64,000 nucleotides of DNA from an uncultured Cohaesibacter sp. GTDB taxonomy: Bacteria; Pseudomonadota; Alphaproteobacteria; Rhizobiales; Cohaesibacteraceae. Positions 11,635 through 21,200 of the stretch are shown here, in pieces (position 1 is the stretch's first letter; each line of letters starts with the position of its first letter). The stretch is taken from positions 4,214,501 to 4,278,500 of the forward strand of contig NZ_OY782507.1 of the NCBI RefSeq assembly GCF_963677725.1, read 5' to 3'. The position numbers and the translations under genes were made by a program. Below the pieces are notes generated by a model. It ran no database searches. It was not told where the DNA came from and worked only from the letters and a program-made list of their open reading frames with translations.

Positions 11635-11655
11635 AAAAGGCCGGATAAGGCCTTT
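11635..11655 (+). terminator. Weak hairpin after murI
   Basis: AAAGGCC, loop, GGCCTTT directly after the murI stop, followed by GAAAA rather than T's. It is probably only a weak terminator. Confidence 0.4.
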
Positions 11656-11729
11656 GAAAATGCGAAAAAGCGCCAAAAAGTAAGGATTATGGCCTCAGAG
11701 TGTTTGACTCGCGCCAGCAAACCCACTAA

Positions 11730-11897
11730 ACACCTCTCAATCGCTGCGGGGCTCCTGACGGGCCCCCTTTGATTTTTAACGCACCCGTGAGACGAGAGGG
11801 GCGCATCTTCTTGTCTCTGTCGAAGCGGATCTTTCGGGGTCCTGTTTCTAGGAGGGGCGCGTTTTCTTACAAAAAGAAGCCAAAAGGAAAACACGCG
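11730..11897 (+). promoter_or_regulatory. rpsD leader region
   Basis: Untranslated DNA before rpsD. It contains a GC-rich hairpin (GGGGC near 11744 with GCCCC near 11762, then CTTTGATTTTT) and an imperfect 17-nt direct repeat: 11796-11812 begins GAGGGGCGCATCTTC and 11852-11868 begins GAGGGGCGCGTTTTC. S4 is known to regulate its own mRNA in other bacteria. Whether this leader does so is inference. Confidence 0.4.
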
Positions 11898-12515
11898 ATG
11901 TCTAAGCGCCATTCGCAGAAATACAAAATTGACCGCCGTATGGGCGAAAATATCTGGGGCCGTCCTAAGTCTCCGGTTAACCGTCGTGAATATGGCCCAG
12001 GCCAGCATGGTCAGCGCCGCAAAGGCAAACTGTCTGACTTCGGTCTGCAGCTGCGCGCCAAGCAGAAGCTCAAAGGCTACTACGGCAACATTTCCGAGAA
12101 GCACTTCCTGCGCATCTATAAAGAAGCAAGCCGGATCAAGGGCGATACCTCCGAGAACCTGATTGGTCTGCTGGAGTCCCGTCTGGACGCCATCGTATAC
12201 CGTGCGAAATTCGTTGCTACCGTGTTTGCTGCGCGTCAGTTCGTCAACCACGGCCACGTTAAAGTGAACGGCCAGCGCGTCAACATTCCTTCTTACCGTT
12301 GTAAGGCTGGTGATGTGATCGAAGTGCGCGATCGTTCCAAGCAGCTCGCTTTCGTTCTGGAAGCCACACAGCTGGCCGAGCGCGATGTGCCTGATTACAT
12401 CGAAGCGGATCACAACAAAATGACCGCTACCTACAAAGCAATCCCACAGCTGGCAGACGTTCCATACCCAGTCGTTATGGAACCAAACCTCGTGGTCGAA
12501 TTCTACTCCCGTTAA
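11898..12515 (+). CDS. rpsD: 30S ribosomal protein S4
   Basis: A 205-aa S4, a primary 16S rRNA binding protein. It begins [20 protein letters not shown] and continues with [17 protein letters not shown]. The S4 RNA-binding domain includes [23 protein letters not shown] and [12 protein letters not shown]. The frame is open upstream to 11769, but ATG 11898 with AAGGA upstream gives the family length. Codon choice is strongly biased (CGT, CTG, GGT, AAA), as expected for a highly expressed gene. Confidence 0.99.
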   Translation: MSKRHSQKYKIDRRMGENIWGRPKSPVNRREYGPGQHGQRRKGKLSDFGLQLRAKQKLKGYYGNISEKHFLRIYKEASRIKGDTSENLIGLLESRLDAIVYRAKFVATVFAARQFVNHGHVKVNGQRVNIPSYRCKAGDVIEVRDRSKQLAFVLEATQLAERDVPDYIEADHNKMTATYKAIPQLADVPYPVVMEPNLVVEFYSR

Positions 12516-12545
12516 TGGGACTGGAAACACGCTTTACGAAATTCG

Positions 12546-12573
12546 AAAGGCCGCCTGTTCAGGTGGCCTTTTT
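12546..12573 (+). terminator. rpsD intrinsic terminator
   Basis: AAAGGCCGCCTG pairs with CAGGTGGCCTTT (one wobble) and is followed by TT, 31 bp after the rpsD stop. Confidence 0.9.
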
Positions 12574-12728
12574 GCTGTTTTGGCCCTTGCTTGCCTTTGG
12601 ACGGGTCATTTCATTGGCTGACTTCGGCGCCTATTTTGAGGCCTATTCTGGGGCCTTGCGCTGCGCCTTGTCTTTCGCTCTGGCTTTTGCTAAAGCGAGC
12701 GCGACTTTATTGACCGGGAACCCGCTTC

Positions 12729-13685
12729 ATGACCGAGCTTTCATCATCCCTTGTCCTTGACCCTGACAGCCCTGAGCAAGAGGACGATCAGTGCCATCCG
12801 ATGTTTCGCAAGGCGCCCAGCTCGGTTGCCTTCAAGAAATTGAGGAAGCGACTGCTGCGCAATGTGCGGGCGGCGATGGATGATTATAATATGACGACGG
12901 CCAAGCAGAAATGGCTTGTCTGTCTGTCGGGCGGCAAGGATTCCTATGCTTTGCTGGCGATTCTTCTGGATTTGAAATGGCGCGGGCTGCTGGATGCGGA
13001 GCTTCTGGCCTGCAATCTCGATCAGGCGCAGCCGGGTTTCCCGTCTGACGTGTTGCCGCGTTTCTTTGAAGAGCATGGGATCCCTTATCATATCGAGCGG
13101 CAGGATACCTATTCGATCGTCAAGGAGAAGATCCCGCAAGGCAATACCTATTGCTCGCTCTGTTCGCGTTTGAGACGCGGTAACCTCTACCGTGTGGCGC
13201 GTGAGCATGGCTGTGATGCGGTTCTGCTCGGCCATCACAGGGACGATATTCTGGAGACGTTCTTCCTCAATCTGTTGCATGGGGGGCGTCTGGCAACGAT
13301 GCCGCCAAAGCTGAAGAATGAAGAAGGGGATCTGATGCTGTTTCGCCCGCTTGCCTATTGCGAGGAAGCGGATCTGGCCAAGTTCTCCGATTTGATGCAA
13401 TTCCCGATCATTCCATGCGACCTTTGCGGGTCTCAGGATGGTTTGCAGCGGCAGGAAGTCAAGGCCATGTTGCAGGGCTTTGAAGCCCAGCATAAAGGTA
13501 GGACGCAGGTGATGTTCCGGGCTCTGTCCAACATTCGCCCCTCGCACATGCTCGATCCCAAACTGTTCGATTTTGCCGGTCTGTCGCTCGATGATGAGCG
13601 GGCAGGGGATGATAGCGACGACACTGATGGATGCGGTGCCATGGCTGCGCTGACGAACGATTTCCTCACCATGCACGAGAAATGA
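12729..13685 (+). CDS. ttcA: tRNA 2-thiocytidine(32) synthetase TtcA
   Basis: A 318-aa PP-loop ATPase that thiolates C32 of certain tRNAs through an iron-sulphur cluster. The ATP-binding SGGKDS is at residues 67-72. The cluster cysteines are Cys142 and Cys145 (CSLC) plus one of Cys230/Cys233 in [23 protein letters not shown] is the family's adenylation-region motif. The N-terminal 25 residues are variable. ATG 12729 is accepted although the Shine-Dalgarno is weak. It is convergent with grxD across a shared terminator. Confidence 0.96.
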   Translation: MTELSSSLVLDPDSPEQEDDQCHPMFRKAPSSVAFKKLRKRLLRNVRAAMDDYNMTTAKQKWLVCLSGGKDSYALLAILLDLKWRGLLDAELLACNLDQAQPGFPSDVLPRFFEEHGIPYHIERQDTYSIVKEKIPQGNTYCSLCSRLRRGNLYRVAREHGCDAVLLGHHRDDILETFFLNLLHGGRLATMPPKLKNEEGDLMLFRPLAYCEEADLAKFSDLMQFPIIPCDLCGSQDGLQRQEVKAMLQGFEAQHKGRTQVMFRALSNIRPSHMLDPKLFDFAGLSLDDERAGDDSDDTDGCGAMAALTNDFLTMHEK

Positions 13686-13766
13686 TTGCTTGATGTGATG
13701 AGGCTACTGGTTAGGCGATGGTCGCTGTTTGGCTGAAACTGAGCCTGCGGCATCTCTCGGCACTAA

Positions 13767-13795
13767 AAAAGCCCGGTCAATCTGACCGGGCTTTT
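13767..13795. terminator. Bidirectional terminator between ttcA and grxD
   Basis: AAAAGCCCGGTCA, 3-nt loop, TGACCGGGCTTTT, a perfect stem flanked by A's and T's. It serves the two convergent genes. Confidence 0.92.
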
Positions 13796-13817
13796 GCATG
13801 CCAGCATGTGAGCCGCC

Positions 13818-14138
13818 TCAGGCGGTCACTTTGGAATTGATCAGTTGCTGCAATTCCTGGGTCTGGAACATTTCGCGGACGATGTCGCATCCGCCAACAA
13901 ACTCGCCCTTGACGTAAAGCTGAGGAATGGTTGGCCAGTTGGAATAGTCCTTGATGCCCTGACGCACTTCATCATTTTCCAGCACGTTGACGCCTTTGTA
14001 AGGCACGTCGAGATAGTCCATGATCTGGGCGACCTGACCGGAAAAGCCGCATTGTGGGAAAGAAGGGGTGCCCTTCATGAAAAGCACGATGTCGTTGCTT
14101 TTGACTTCATTGTCGATCCATGCCTGGATATCGCTCAT
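13818..14138 (-). CDS. grxD: Monothiol glutaredoxin (Grx4/GrxD)
   Basis: A 106-aa CGFS-type glutaredoxin with Cys30 in PQCGFSGQ, the glutathione-binding [16 protein letters not shown] and the GGCDI loop. These proteins carry or pass on [2Fe-2S] clusters rather than reducing disulphides and form a complex with BolA, whose gene lies just upstream on the same strand (about 97 bp). The pair is probably co-transcribed and acts in iron-sulphur trafficking. Confidence 0.97.
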   Translation of the reverse strand: MSDIQAWIDNEVKSNDIVLFMKGTPSFPQCGFSGQVAQIMDYLDVPYKGVNVLENDEVRQGIKDYSNWPTIPQLYVKGEFVGGCDIVREMFQTQELQQLINSKVTA

Positions 14139-14234
14139 ATGTCCGTCCTTTGGGTCTTTCGGGGTCTCAATGTCTGATCACACGCCGCCGGGGGGAAGGT
14201 GTGATCGGGCAGAGGCAGAATGCCGGATGAAGGA

Positions 14235-14468
14235 TCAATCCGGGACTGATGTCTGAAGCGCGAGCGCATGCAGGGCACCGCCCATATTGCCCTTCAGGGC
14301 ATTGTATATCATCTGGTGTTGTTGAACACGAGACTTGTCCCGGAAGCTTTCCGAAACCACTTCAGCGGCAAAATGGTCGCCATCTCCTGCGAGATCGCGG
14401 ATTACCACCTTGGCGTCGGGCAAGGCTTCCTTGATTAGGTTTTCAATTTCTCTTGCGTCCATTGGCAT
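14235..14468 (-). CDS. bolA: BolA family protein
   Basis: A 77-aa BolA-like protein (MPMDAREIENLIKEALPDAK) with the conserved GDGDHFAAEVVSESF and RVQQHQMIYNAL segments, which include the His that contributes to the bridged cluster with CGFS glutaredoxin. The frame is open to 14696, but ATG 14468 follows GAGGAGAG and matches family length. ATG 14462 is a minor alternative. It lies directly upstream of grxD, a conserved pairing. Confidence 0.93.
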   Translation of the reverse strand: MPMDAREIENLIKEALPDAKVVIRDLAGDGDHFAAEVVSESFRDKSRVQQHQMIYNALKGNMGGALHALALQTSVPD

Positions 14469-14660
14469 GCTGCTCTCCTCGTCTTCAATTTTGGCAGAGA
14501 AGATCTGATTACGCAATTGCGCGTATTCACTATCTTGTCTGAATTTGGTCTGTCCGGTCCATCTTTCAAGGCTCGGCAGGAAGATTGTTCGCCAATTCAA
14601 GGGTGTTACGATACAATGGTTGCGGTCAAGATGAAATATCGGACAATACCCAATGAAGCA

Positions 14661-14690
14661 CGGGGCGACGAGTATTCCTTCGTCGCCCCG
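14661..14690 (-). terminator. Perfect 11-bp hairpin after purL, no U-tract
   Basis: CGGGGCGACGA (14661-14671), 8-nt loop, TCGTCGCCCCG (14680-14690), 58 bp beyond the purL stop. No run of T follows on the minus strand. Confidence 0.5.
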
Positions 14691-14748
14691 CATCAATCAG
14701 GATATGGCCTGACAGGTCAGGCGGGCTTTTGGGCGGCTGACCGCGCGA

Positions 14749-16953
14749 TCAGAATTCGCCTGCCATGAAGGTCGGGAACCAGCTTTCGTGGGCCGTTTTC
14801 AGGCTTTCCACGGCAATCTGGCCATGACCGATCAGAGCAAAGGCATCGCCGCCGACCTGACCGAGCTGATCGATCTGAACATTGGCGTCTTTGACCTTTG
14901 CCATCAGGATGGCAGCCGCTTCTGCTGTACAGGTGACCACGTAGCGGGCCTGATCTTCTGCATAAAAGGCAATATGTGTCTCTTCTGCAGGCAGTTCCAC
15001 GGCGCAGCCAAGATTGGAGCGCATGGCCATTTCTGCCAAGGCCACGCCGAGGCCACCGTCGGAAATGTCGTGGGCTGCATTGATCTCGCCAGCACGGATT
15101 GCGGTGCGCACAAAGTCGCCGGTCTGCTTTTCAAGGGCAAGATCAACGGGCGGAGGTGCTCCTTCTTCCCGGCCCAGCATGTCGCGCAGATAGAGGCTCT
15201 GGCCCATTTCCGTTCCATGACCGCCGATCAGCAGGATCGCGTCACCTTCTGCGACAAAGGCATTGCCAACAGAGACGGAAATATCAGGCAGCAAACCAAC
15301 GGCTCCGATTGCCGGAGTCGGCAGGATGGCATCGCCCGTGGTCTCGTTGTAAAGCGAGACGTTGCCCGAGACGATCGGCATGGCGAGTGCTTCGCAGGCA
15401 GCGCCAAGGCCTTTGATACATCCGACAAACTGGCCCATGATCTCCGGCTTTTCCGGATTGCCGAAATTGAGGTTGTCGGTGGTGGCCAGTGGCTCTGCGC
15501 CAACGGCATTGAGGTTACGCCAGCTTTCGGCAACGGCCTGCTTGCCACCTTCGAACGGATCGGCCTTGCAATAGCGCGGGGTCACGTCAACAGTGAAGGC
15601 AAGGCCCTTGTCGGTGCCATTGACCCGGATCACACCAGCATCGCCACCAGGGCGCTGTTTGGTGTTGCCCTGAATCATCGTGTCATATTGTTCCCATACC
15701 CAGCGGCGGGAAGAGAGATCCGGGCTGCCAACCATCTGGACGAGGCTTTCGAGCAGATCGGCAGGCGCGGGAACGCTTGCCTTGTCGAGCTTGTCCAGTT
15801 TCGGGGTCTCGACCCATGGGCGATCATATTCCGGGGCTTCGTCGCCCAGTTCCTTAATCGGCAGGTCGGCAACCATTGCGCCATTGTGATAGATGCGGAA
15901 GCGCAGCGTGTCGGTGGTGACGCCCACTTCGGCGAAATCCAGCTCCCATTTGCGGAAGACGGCTTCTGCCGCTTCCCGCTTTTCTGGGTGCAGAACCATC
16001 AGCATACGTTCCTGCGATTCGGACAGCATCATTTCGTAGGCGGTCATATTCTCTTCGCGTACCGGCACCTTGTTGAGGTCCAGATCGACGCCGAGATTGC
16101 CTTTCGCGCCCATTTCAACGGCCGAACAGGTGAGGCCAGCTGCGCCCATATCCTGAATGGCAATGACCGCACCGGTCTGCATCAGCTCAAGGGTGGCTTC
16201 CATCAGGCGTTTTTCGCTGAAGGGGTCGCCCACCTGCACGGTTGGACGCTTCTCTTCGCTGTCCTCGTCAAATTCGGCGGACGCCATGGTGGCACCACCG
16301 ACGCCGTCGCGACCGGTTTTGGCCCCGAGATAGACGACCGGCATGCCGACGCCCTTGGCTTCTGACAGGAAGATCTTGTCCGCATCGGCCAGACCCGCCG
16401 CAAAGGCGTTTACAAGGCAGTTGCCGTTGTATGAGGCATCGAAATTGACCTCGCCGCCGACGGTGGGCACGCCGAAGCAGTTGCCATAGCCGCCAACACC
16501 GGCCACCACGCCAGAGACAACGTGACGGGTGCGCTCATGATCAGGCATGCCAAAGCGCAGGGCATTCATTGCAGCGATCGGGCGGGCACCCATGGTGAAA
16601 ACATCGCGCAGAATGCCGCCAACACCGGTGGCTGCGCCCTGATATGGCTCGATATAGGAGGGGTGATTATGGCTTTCCATTTTGAAGACCACGGTCTGCC
16701 CATCATCAATGTCGACCACGCCGGCATTCTCGCCGGGGCCCTGAAGAACGCGCGGGCCTTTGGTCGGCAGGGTGCGAAGCCATTTTTTCGAGCTTTTGTA
16801 AGAGCAATGCTCGTTCCACATGGCCGAGAAAATGCCCAGCTCGGTGAAGGTCGGTGTGCGGCCGATCAGCTCGAGAATATGCTCATATTCAGTCGGCTTG
16901 AGGCCATGGGCGGCAATCAGTTCGTCGGTGATCTGGATTTCGTTCGGCATCAT
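14749..16953 (-). CDS. purL: Phosphoribosylformylglycinamidine synthase, large subunit
   Basis: A 734-aa small-type PurL that converts FGAR to FGAM with ATP and ammonia delivered by PurQ through PurS. Visible motifs: [21 protein letters not shown], the ATP/Mg site [28 protein letters not shown], and the repeated AIRM/AIRS halves (GGEVNFD and [10 protein letters not shown]). ATG 16953 overlaps the purQ stop (ATGA), so the two are translationally coupled. A second ATG follows directly at 16950. The long antisense frame over it is a shadow. Confidence 0.98.
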   Translation of the reverse strand: MMPNEIQITDELIAAHGLKPTEYEHILELIGRTPTFTELGIFSAMWNEHCSYKSSKKWLRTLPTKGPRVLQGPGENAGVVDIDDGQTVVFKMESHNHPSYIEPYQGAATGVGGILRDVFTMGARPIAAMNALRFGMPDHERTRHVVSGVVAGVGGYGNCFGVPTVGGEVNFDASYNGNCLVNAFAAGLADADKIFLSEAKGVGMPVVYLGAKTGRDGVGGATMASAEFDEDSEEKRPTVQVGDPFSEKRLMEATLELMQTGAVIAIQDMGAAGLTCSAVEMGAKGNLGVDLDLNKVPVREENMTAYEMMLSESQERMLMVLHPEKREAAEAVFRKWELDFAEVGVTTDTLRFRIYHNGAMVADLPIKELGDEAPEYDRPWVETPKLDKLDKASVPAPADLLESLVQMVGSPDLSSRRWVWEQYDTMIQGNTKQRPGGDAGVIRVNGTDKGLAFTVDVTPRYCKADPFEGGKQAVAESWRNLNAVGAEPLATTDNLNFGNPEKPEIMGQFVGCIKGLGAACEALAMPIVSGNVSLYNETTGDAILPTPAIGAVGLLPDISVSVGNAFVAEGDAILLIGGHGTEMGQSLYLRDMLGREEGAPPPVDLALEKQTGDFVRTAIRAGEINAAHDISDGGLGVALAEMAMRSNLGCAVELPAEETHIAFYAEDQARYVVTCTAEAAAILMAKVKDANVQIDQLGQVGGDAFALIGHGQIAVESLKTAHESWFPTFMAGEF

Positions 16954-17639
16954 GCCACCTTCTCCAACAGGCTTTCAAACAGGCCACGGCCATCAAGGCC
17001 GCCATGCAGGTCTTCGATCAGATTTTCCGGATGTGGCATCATGCCAAGGATGGTGCCGCGGGCATTCATGATGCCAGCAATGTTGTTGAGCGAGCCGTTG
17101 ATATTGGCGTCCGGGGTGATCGCACCATCAGCATCGCAATAGCGGAACAGAACGCGGCCATCGCCTTCGAGCGTCTTCAGGGTCTCGTCATCGGCAAAGA
17201 AGTTGCCGTCATGATGGGCAACCGGGCAGCGGACCACCTGATTGGCCTCATAGGCCTTGGTGAAGATGGTGTCGGCGCGCTCGACGCGCAGCAGGGTTTC
17301 CTTGCAGATGAAATGCAGCCCCGCATTGCGCATCAGGGCGCCGGGCAAAATGCCGGTCTCTGTCAGGATCTGGAAGCCGTTGCAGACGCCGAGGATACGG
17401 ACGCCCTTCTTGGCTTTTTCCAAAAGGTCGGCAACGATGGGTGAGCGGGCCGCAATGGCACCGGAGCGCAGATAGTCGCCATAGGAAAAGCCACCGGGCA
17501 GAATGATCAGATCGGCCTGGGGGATTTCGGTTTCAGCATGCCAGACCATCATTGGGTCTGTTCCGGACACGGAGCGCACGGCGGCTGCCATGTCATGCTC
17601 ACGGTTGGTTCCGGGAAAAACGAGGATCGCAGTTTTCAT
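16950..17639 (-). CDS. purQ: Phosphoribosylformylglycinamidine synthase, glutaminase subunit
   Basis: A 229-aa class I glutamine amidotransferase. Catalytic Cys86 is in GVCNGFQIL and the His/Glu partners are in [12 protein letters not shown]-terminal [13 protein letters not shown] and [13 protein letters not shown] are typical of PurQ. It releases ammonia from glutamine for PurL. It overlaps purL by four bases and is preceded by a small membrane-protein gene 42 bp upstream. Confidence 0.98.
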   Translation of the reverse strand: MKTAILVFPGTNREHDMAAAVRSVSGTDPMMVWHAETEIPQADLIILPGGFSYGDYLRSGAIAARSPIVADLLEKAKKGVRILGVCNGFQILTETGILPGALMRNAGLHFICKETLLRVERADTIFTKAYEANQVVRCPVAHHDGNFFADDETLKTLEGDGRVLFRYCDADGAITPDANINGSLNNIAGIMNARGTILGMMPHPENLIEDLHGGLDGRGLFESLLEKVA

Positions 17640-17681
17640 GGGTCCTGCTCCTGAAGGAAAGGGCTGACGGCTGACCGCCAG

Positions 17682-17870
17682 TTATAAAAGGAAAAAGACG
17701 GCAAGCGCGGAGGCTATGACGGGGATGAGAATGAAAATCGCTGCCTTGATCGCCATGAAGCGAATGGCTTTTGCCGCTTCTGTTCTCTGGTCAAGGATCT
17801 GCGCGTCGTCGATCTTGGCTGTTTCAGCGTCATCGGGCGTCTGATCTTTGTCGTTGGCGTTGAGGGTCAT
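17682..17870 (-). CDS. 62-aa membrane protein within the pur operon
   Basis: I recognise no family. The first 35 residues are polar and acidic (MTLNANDKDQTPDDAETAK), followed by one strongly hydrophobic C-terminal helix at about 40-62 (AIFILIPVIASALAVFFLL), so it looks like a tail-anchored or single-pass protein. A GAAGAG Shine-Dalgarno lies one base from a well-placed ATG. Its place between purS and purQ on the same strand argues that it is expressed with them. A link to FGAM synthase or to the membrane is only inferred. Confidence 0.65.
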   Translation of the reverse strand: MTLNANDKDQTPDDAETAKIDDAQILDQRTEAAKAIRFMAIKAAIFILIPVIASALAVFFLL

Positions 17871-17930
17871 GCTCTTCAGTCTCTGTCGTCATCGTCTTGT
17901 CGAACGTCCCAAAAGGACAGTCCTGAGTGC

Positions 17931-18173
17931 TTACAGGATGTCGATCTGGTAATTCTCGATCACCGTGTTGGCGAGCAGCTTTTCGCACATGTCGGCCAGT
18001 TTGGCTTCAGCTGCAGCCTTGTCATCGCTTTGGGCAAGTTCGATGTCGATCACCTTGCCCTGACGAACCTGGTCAACACCATCAAAACCCAGCGCACCCA
18101 GAGCGCCTTCGATCGCTTTGCCCTGAGGGTCGAGAACGCCGTTTTTCAGGGTAACGGTGATACGTGCTTTCAT
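17931..18173 (-). CDS. purS: Phosphoribosylformylglycinamidine synthase subunit PurS
   Basis: An 80-aa PurS, the small bridging subunit of the PurLQS complex. MKARITVTLKNGVLDPQGKA and GFDGVDQVRQGKVIDIEL are diagnostic. The frame is open to 18206, but ATG 18173 gives the usual start; AAGGA lies about ten bases upstream. It lies between purC and the small membrane protein, with a G-rich hairpin in the gap to purC. Confidence 0.96.
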   Translation of the reverse strand: MKARITVTLKNGVLDPQGKAIEGALGALGFDGVDQVRQGKVIDIELAQSDDKAAAEAKLADMCEKLLANTVIENYQIDIL

Positions 18174-18244
18174 TTTGGAGAGTTCCTTTTTGTCCTGACC
18201 GTCCATTGCGCGGCGGAAAAGAAGAGGCGGAGTAGGATGAAAGA

Positions 18245-18268
18245 AGGCAGGGGGGGGGCCTGCCTTTT
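18245..18268. terminator. Hairpin in the purC-purS gap
   Basis: AAGGCAGG (18245-18252), a loop of six G's, CCTGCCTT (18259-18266), then TT. On the operon (minus) strand the stem is followed by the T-rich but interrupted TTCTTTC, so it may partly reduce read-through from purC into purSQL. On the plus strand it would look like a better terminator, but no plus-strand gene ends here. Confidence 0.5.
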
Positions 18269-18281
18269 GAAAGAGTGTGTG

Positions 18282-19049
18282 CTACTTGACCAGAACCGGG
18301 CCGGTGCCCTTATGTTCAGGATTGCTGTTGACCATGATGCCAAGGCGTTTGGCAACGTCCTGATAGGCTTCCAGCATGCCGCCCATATCGCGGCGGAAGC
18401 GGTCCTTGTCCAGCTTGTCGTTGGATTCAATGTCCCACAGGCGGCAGGAATCGGGCGAAATTTCATCGGCCAGAATGACCCGCATGGTGTCGCCTTCAAA
18501 ATAGCGGCCACATTCGATCTTGAAATCAACAAGGCGGATGCCAACAGCGCGGAACATGCCGCACAGATAGTCGTTGATGCGGATGGCCAGTGCCATGATG
18601 TCATCAATTTCCTGCGGGCTGGCCCAGCCAAAGGCGGTGATATGTTCCTCGGACACCATCGGGTCGTCGAGGGCGTCATTCTTGTAGCAGAACTCAATGA
18701 CCGAGCGCGGCAACTGGGTGCCTTCTTCAATGCCGAGACGCTTGGCAATCGAGCCAGCCGCAACGTTGCGCACGATGACTTCAAGGGGAATGATCTCGCA
18801 TTCCTTGATGAGCTGTTCGCGCATGTTGAGGCGGCGAATAAAGTGGGTCTGAATGCCGATCTCATTGAGATTGGTGAAGATATATTCAGAGATGCGGTTG
18901 TTCAGAACACCCTTGCCATCAATGACTTCGTGCTTCTTGTTGTTGAAAGCGGTCGCATCGTCCTTGAAATGGGCGACCAGTGTGCCCGGCTCTGGACCTT
19001 CATAAAGAATTTTGGCTTTGCCTTCGTAGATCCTGCGACGACGATTCAT
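18282..19049 (-). CDS. purC: SAICAR synthetase (phosphoribosylaminoimidazole-succinocarboxamide synthase)
   Basis: A 255-aa enzyme that joins CAIR and aspartate. Family motifs: [68 protein letters not shown] and [13 protein letters not shown]. It is the first gene of the purC-purS-ORF-purQ-purL run. A long, apparently non-coding region lies upstream and must hold the promoter. Confidence 0.98.
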   Translation of the reverse strand: MNRRRRIYEGKAKILYEGPEPGTLVAHFKDDATAFNNKKHEVIDGKGVLNNRISEYIFTNLNEIGIQTHFIRRLNMREQLIKECEIIPLEVIVRNVAAGSIAKRLGIEEGTQLPRSVIEFCYKNDALDDPMVSEEHITAFGWASPQEIDDIMALAIRINDYLCGMFRAVGIRLVDFKIECGRYFEGDTMRVILADEISPDSCRLWDIESNDKLDKDRFRRDMGGMLEAYQDVAKRLGIMVNSNPEHKGTGPVLVK

Positions 19050-19679
19050 GAGCGTTCTACCATGTTGTTTAGCCCGGGATCGGGCGGATTTGCTGGTATG
19101 GGACCGGACCTGATGTCAGGTGAGCTGGACCCATTGAAAATGTGGCTGCCAGCCGACGCGGCACGTCCATTGGTGGGCGAGCTGATGGTGGCAGGAGCGG
19201 TTCGGTCATTTTTCCGGTGCCAGATCTGGCGCGGGAGAATCAGACTTTGCGCTACTGAACTATAGCCTATTTACAGGCGCGGATGGCGGATGTTGAACAG
19301 TGATCTCCCACCGCGGCGTCTACACAGACCTTTTGGCTCGCTGCTTAGCGAATTCCGGGCAAAATCACAATCGTTGAATCGCCTACGCACCGGAGTTTTT
19401 GGGTCCAATGAGCGGGTTGCTCTCCGCTTAGCAGCAGATGGCAGCCTGATGGTTGGAAAATGCGTGCATTGCCTGTTGAGAAGGAGGGAAAGCCACCTTA
19501 CATTGGTTCTAATAAATCGGGTCCACCGGGGGGAGATTTGCAAGTTTGTTGTGGCCATTGGGCCCAATCTCAGACCAAAGTCGGTGGGAAACAAAAAGTG
19601 CACCTGTTGTTTTTTGATCTATGCTCAGTATAGGTGAGGGCAACAAACGACGGAAATGGTCGGATCGGGGAGTAGCCAT
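19050..19679. other. 630-bp divergent regulatory region between purC and the zeta-subunit gene
   Basis: No convincing gene on either strand; the 115-codon plus-strand frame at 19290-19637 resembles nothing I know. It must contain promoters for purC (minus) and the DUF1476 gene (plus). A perfect 12-bp palindrome, GCCAGATCTGGC, lies at 19219-19230, 170 bp from the purC start, and TATAGT on the minus strand near 19259 could be a -10 element. Confidence 0.4.
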
Positions 19680-20003
19680 ATGACGACTTTCGACAAGCGG
19701 GAAGATGCATTTGAAGCCAAATTTGCCCATGACGAGGAATTGCGCTTCAAAGCGACAGCTCGCCGAAACAAATTGCTCGGTCTTTGGGCGGCTGAAAAAA
19801 TGGGCCTCGATGAAGCGGCAGCAGTGGAATATGCCAAGGAAGTGGTGCGCTCTGACTTTGAAGAACCTGGCGAGGAAGATGTCTATCGCAAAATCGTTGC
19901 CGACTTCTCGGAAGCCAAGGTGGATCAGTCCGAGCACCAAATTCGCCGTACAATGTCCGAGCTGATGGCTGTGGCGATTGAGCAAGTGAAGACCGAAGCC
20001 TGA
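19680..20003 (+). CDS. F1-ATPase inhibitor zeta subunit (DUF1476)
   Basis: A 107-aa, highly charged, all-helical protein beginning MTTFDKREDAFEAKFAHDEE and continuing KATARRNKLLGLWAAEKMG. This is the DUF1476 signature; in Paracoccus and related alphaproteobacteria the protein is the zeta subunit, which blocks ATP hydrolysis by the F1-ATPase. ATG 19680 has GGGGAG upstream. It is a single gene with its own terminator, apart from any atp operon. Confidence 0.92.
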   Translation: MTTFDKREDAFEAKFAHDEELRFKATARRNKLLGLWAAEKMGLDEAAAVEYAKEVVRSDFEEPGEEDVYRKIVADFSEAKVDQSEHQIRRTMSELMAVAIEQVKTEA

Positions 20004-20083
20004 TCGGTATGTCGTTGCCCATGCGATCATGGGTCGACTGGATGGGGCGACTGGACAAAGGTCTGTATATTTGATTTTGTGAC

Positions 20084-20115
20084 AAGGCTGGTGCTGTGTG
20101 CATCAGCCTTTTTTT
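20084..20115 (+). terminator. Terminator after the zeta-subunit gene
   Basis: AAGGCTGGTGC, 5-nt loop, GCATCAGCCTT, then TTTTT. One G-U pair in the stem. Confidence 0.9.
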
Positions 20116-20228
20116 GCTCTGGTTCACCGCTTTTCTCGTTGCACTGTCTGTCCTGCCTGATTGGCTGGCCCAGGCTCTGCTGTCTGACGAAGGCCCGTGA
20201 CCCTTTATTTTCTCGGGGGAGGTCCATC

Positions 20229-21035
20229 ATGGGGGACAACAACAGCTTAATGCGGCACAGGTTAATGCGCCGCACGGTCGATGCAGCGCTCAGCAAGGGC
20301 GAGCCGCTCTATTTTGGCTGGTGCGTGTTGGCCAGTCGGCAGTCGGCCGAAATTCTGGCCCAAGGGGGCTTTGAGGCGGTCTTGGTCGATATGCAGCATG
20401 GGGCGATTGGCTTCTCGGACGCGCAAGAAATGACCGGGACGATTGCACATAGCGGGACAGCACCGCTTGTCCGCATTCCGGTGGGCGATTTTGCGACCGC
20501 TTCCCGGGCATTGGACTTTGGTGCACAAGCTATCATCGCACCGATGATCAACACCAAGCAAGAGGCACAAGCTCTGGTCAAGGCCGTGAAATATACCCCG
20601 CTCGGTGAGCGTTCCTATGGGCCGCTTCAGGCCTGCCGAACCTATGGCATTGGCAATCCGTTTGACTATGTGGCCGATGGGAATGACAGCTGTTTTGCTT
20701 TGGCGATGATCGAGACCCGTGAGGCGCTTGGCAATCTCGAAGACATTCTGGCAACCGACGGTATCGATGGCGTGTTTGTCGGTCCGGCGGATTTGTCACT
20801 GACCTTGCTGGATGGCAAGGCGGTGGATTTTGATCATGATGTGACGGTGGCTGCCCTCAAGCGAGTGGTCAATGCCGCCAAGCTTCATGGCAAATTGGCC
20901 GGTATTTATGCCACCAATCCCCACTATGCAAAATTGTTTGCCAGCTATGGGTTCCAGTTGATTGCTGTGGGGTCGGAAGCAGGTTTTCTTGCGCAAGGCA
21001 TCGAACAAACCATGGCTGAATTGGCACTTGACTGA
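20229..21035 (+). CDS. HpcH/HpaI-family class II aldolase
   Basis: A 268-aa (beta/alpha)8 aldolase/citrate-lyase-fold protein. It has the phosphate/substrate segment VLVDMQHGAIGF, the repeated-glycine AIIAPMINTKQEA, the metal ligand Glu in AMIETREAL and the Asp in VGPADLSLTL. Such enzymes cleave 2-keto-3-deoxy acids, for example from sugar acids or homoprotocatechuate. No neighbouring pathway gene fixes the substrate. The frame is open to 20079, but ATG 20229 follows GGGGGAGG with good spacing. Confidence 0.9.
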   Translation: MGDNNSLMRHRLMRRTVDAALSKGEPLYFGWCVLASRQSAEILAQGGFEAVLVDMQHGAIGFSDAQEMTGTIAHSGTAPLVRIPVGDFATASRALDFGAQAIIAPMINTKQEAQALVKAVKYTPLGERSYGPLQACRTYGIGNPFDYVADGNDSCFALAMIETREALGNLEDILATDGIDGVFVGPADLSLTLLDGKAVDFDHDVTVAALKRVVNAAKLHGKLAGIYATNPHYAKLFASYGFQLIAVGSEAGFLAQGIEQTMAELALD

Positions 21036-21078
21036 GACAAATACACGCAGGAGAGACGCCAAAAGGCCGCAGGTTGCT

Positions 21079-21092
21079 TTGATATAGATCAG
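21079..21092. promoter_or_regulatory. FNR/FixK-like box
   Basis: TTGAT-ATAG-ATCAG, one base from the TTGAT-N4-ATCAA consensus of CRP/FNR-family oxygen regulators. It lies 109 bp before a small membrane-protein gene, a plausible activator position if the promoter lies downstream. The ten-base GCGCGTGCAA occurs at 21093 and again near 21137. Confidence 0.5.
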
Positions 21093-21200
21093 CGCGTGCA
21101 AGTAATTATGCACTCATCGTGCATATATGAATTTGGCGCGTGCAACTGTATTTCGGGGAGCTTTTGATCGGTTGCACCCAGTTGCTTGGGAGAGACTATC

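Noticed and set aside
11388-12530. 380-codon minus-strand open frame over murI end and rpsD
   Set aside because: Overlaps two certain genes on the other strand; no domain.
14788-16365. 525-codon plus-strand open frame
   Set aside because: Lies wholly antisense to purL, contains no familiar motif and is explained by the codon bias of the real gene.
19290-19637. 115-codon plus-strand frame in the purC upstream region
   Set aside because: No ribosome-binding site, no familiar motif, and runs into the promoter of the next gene.
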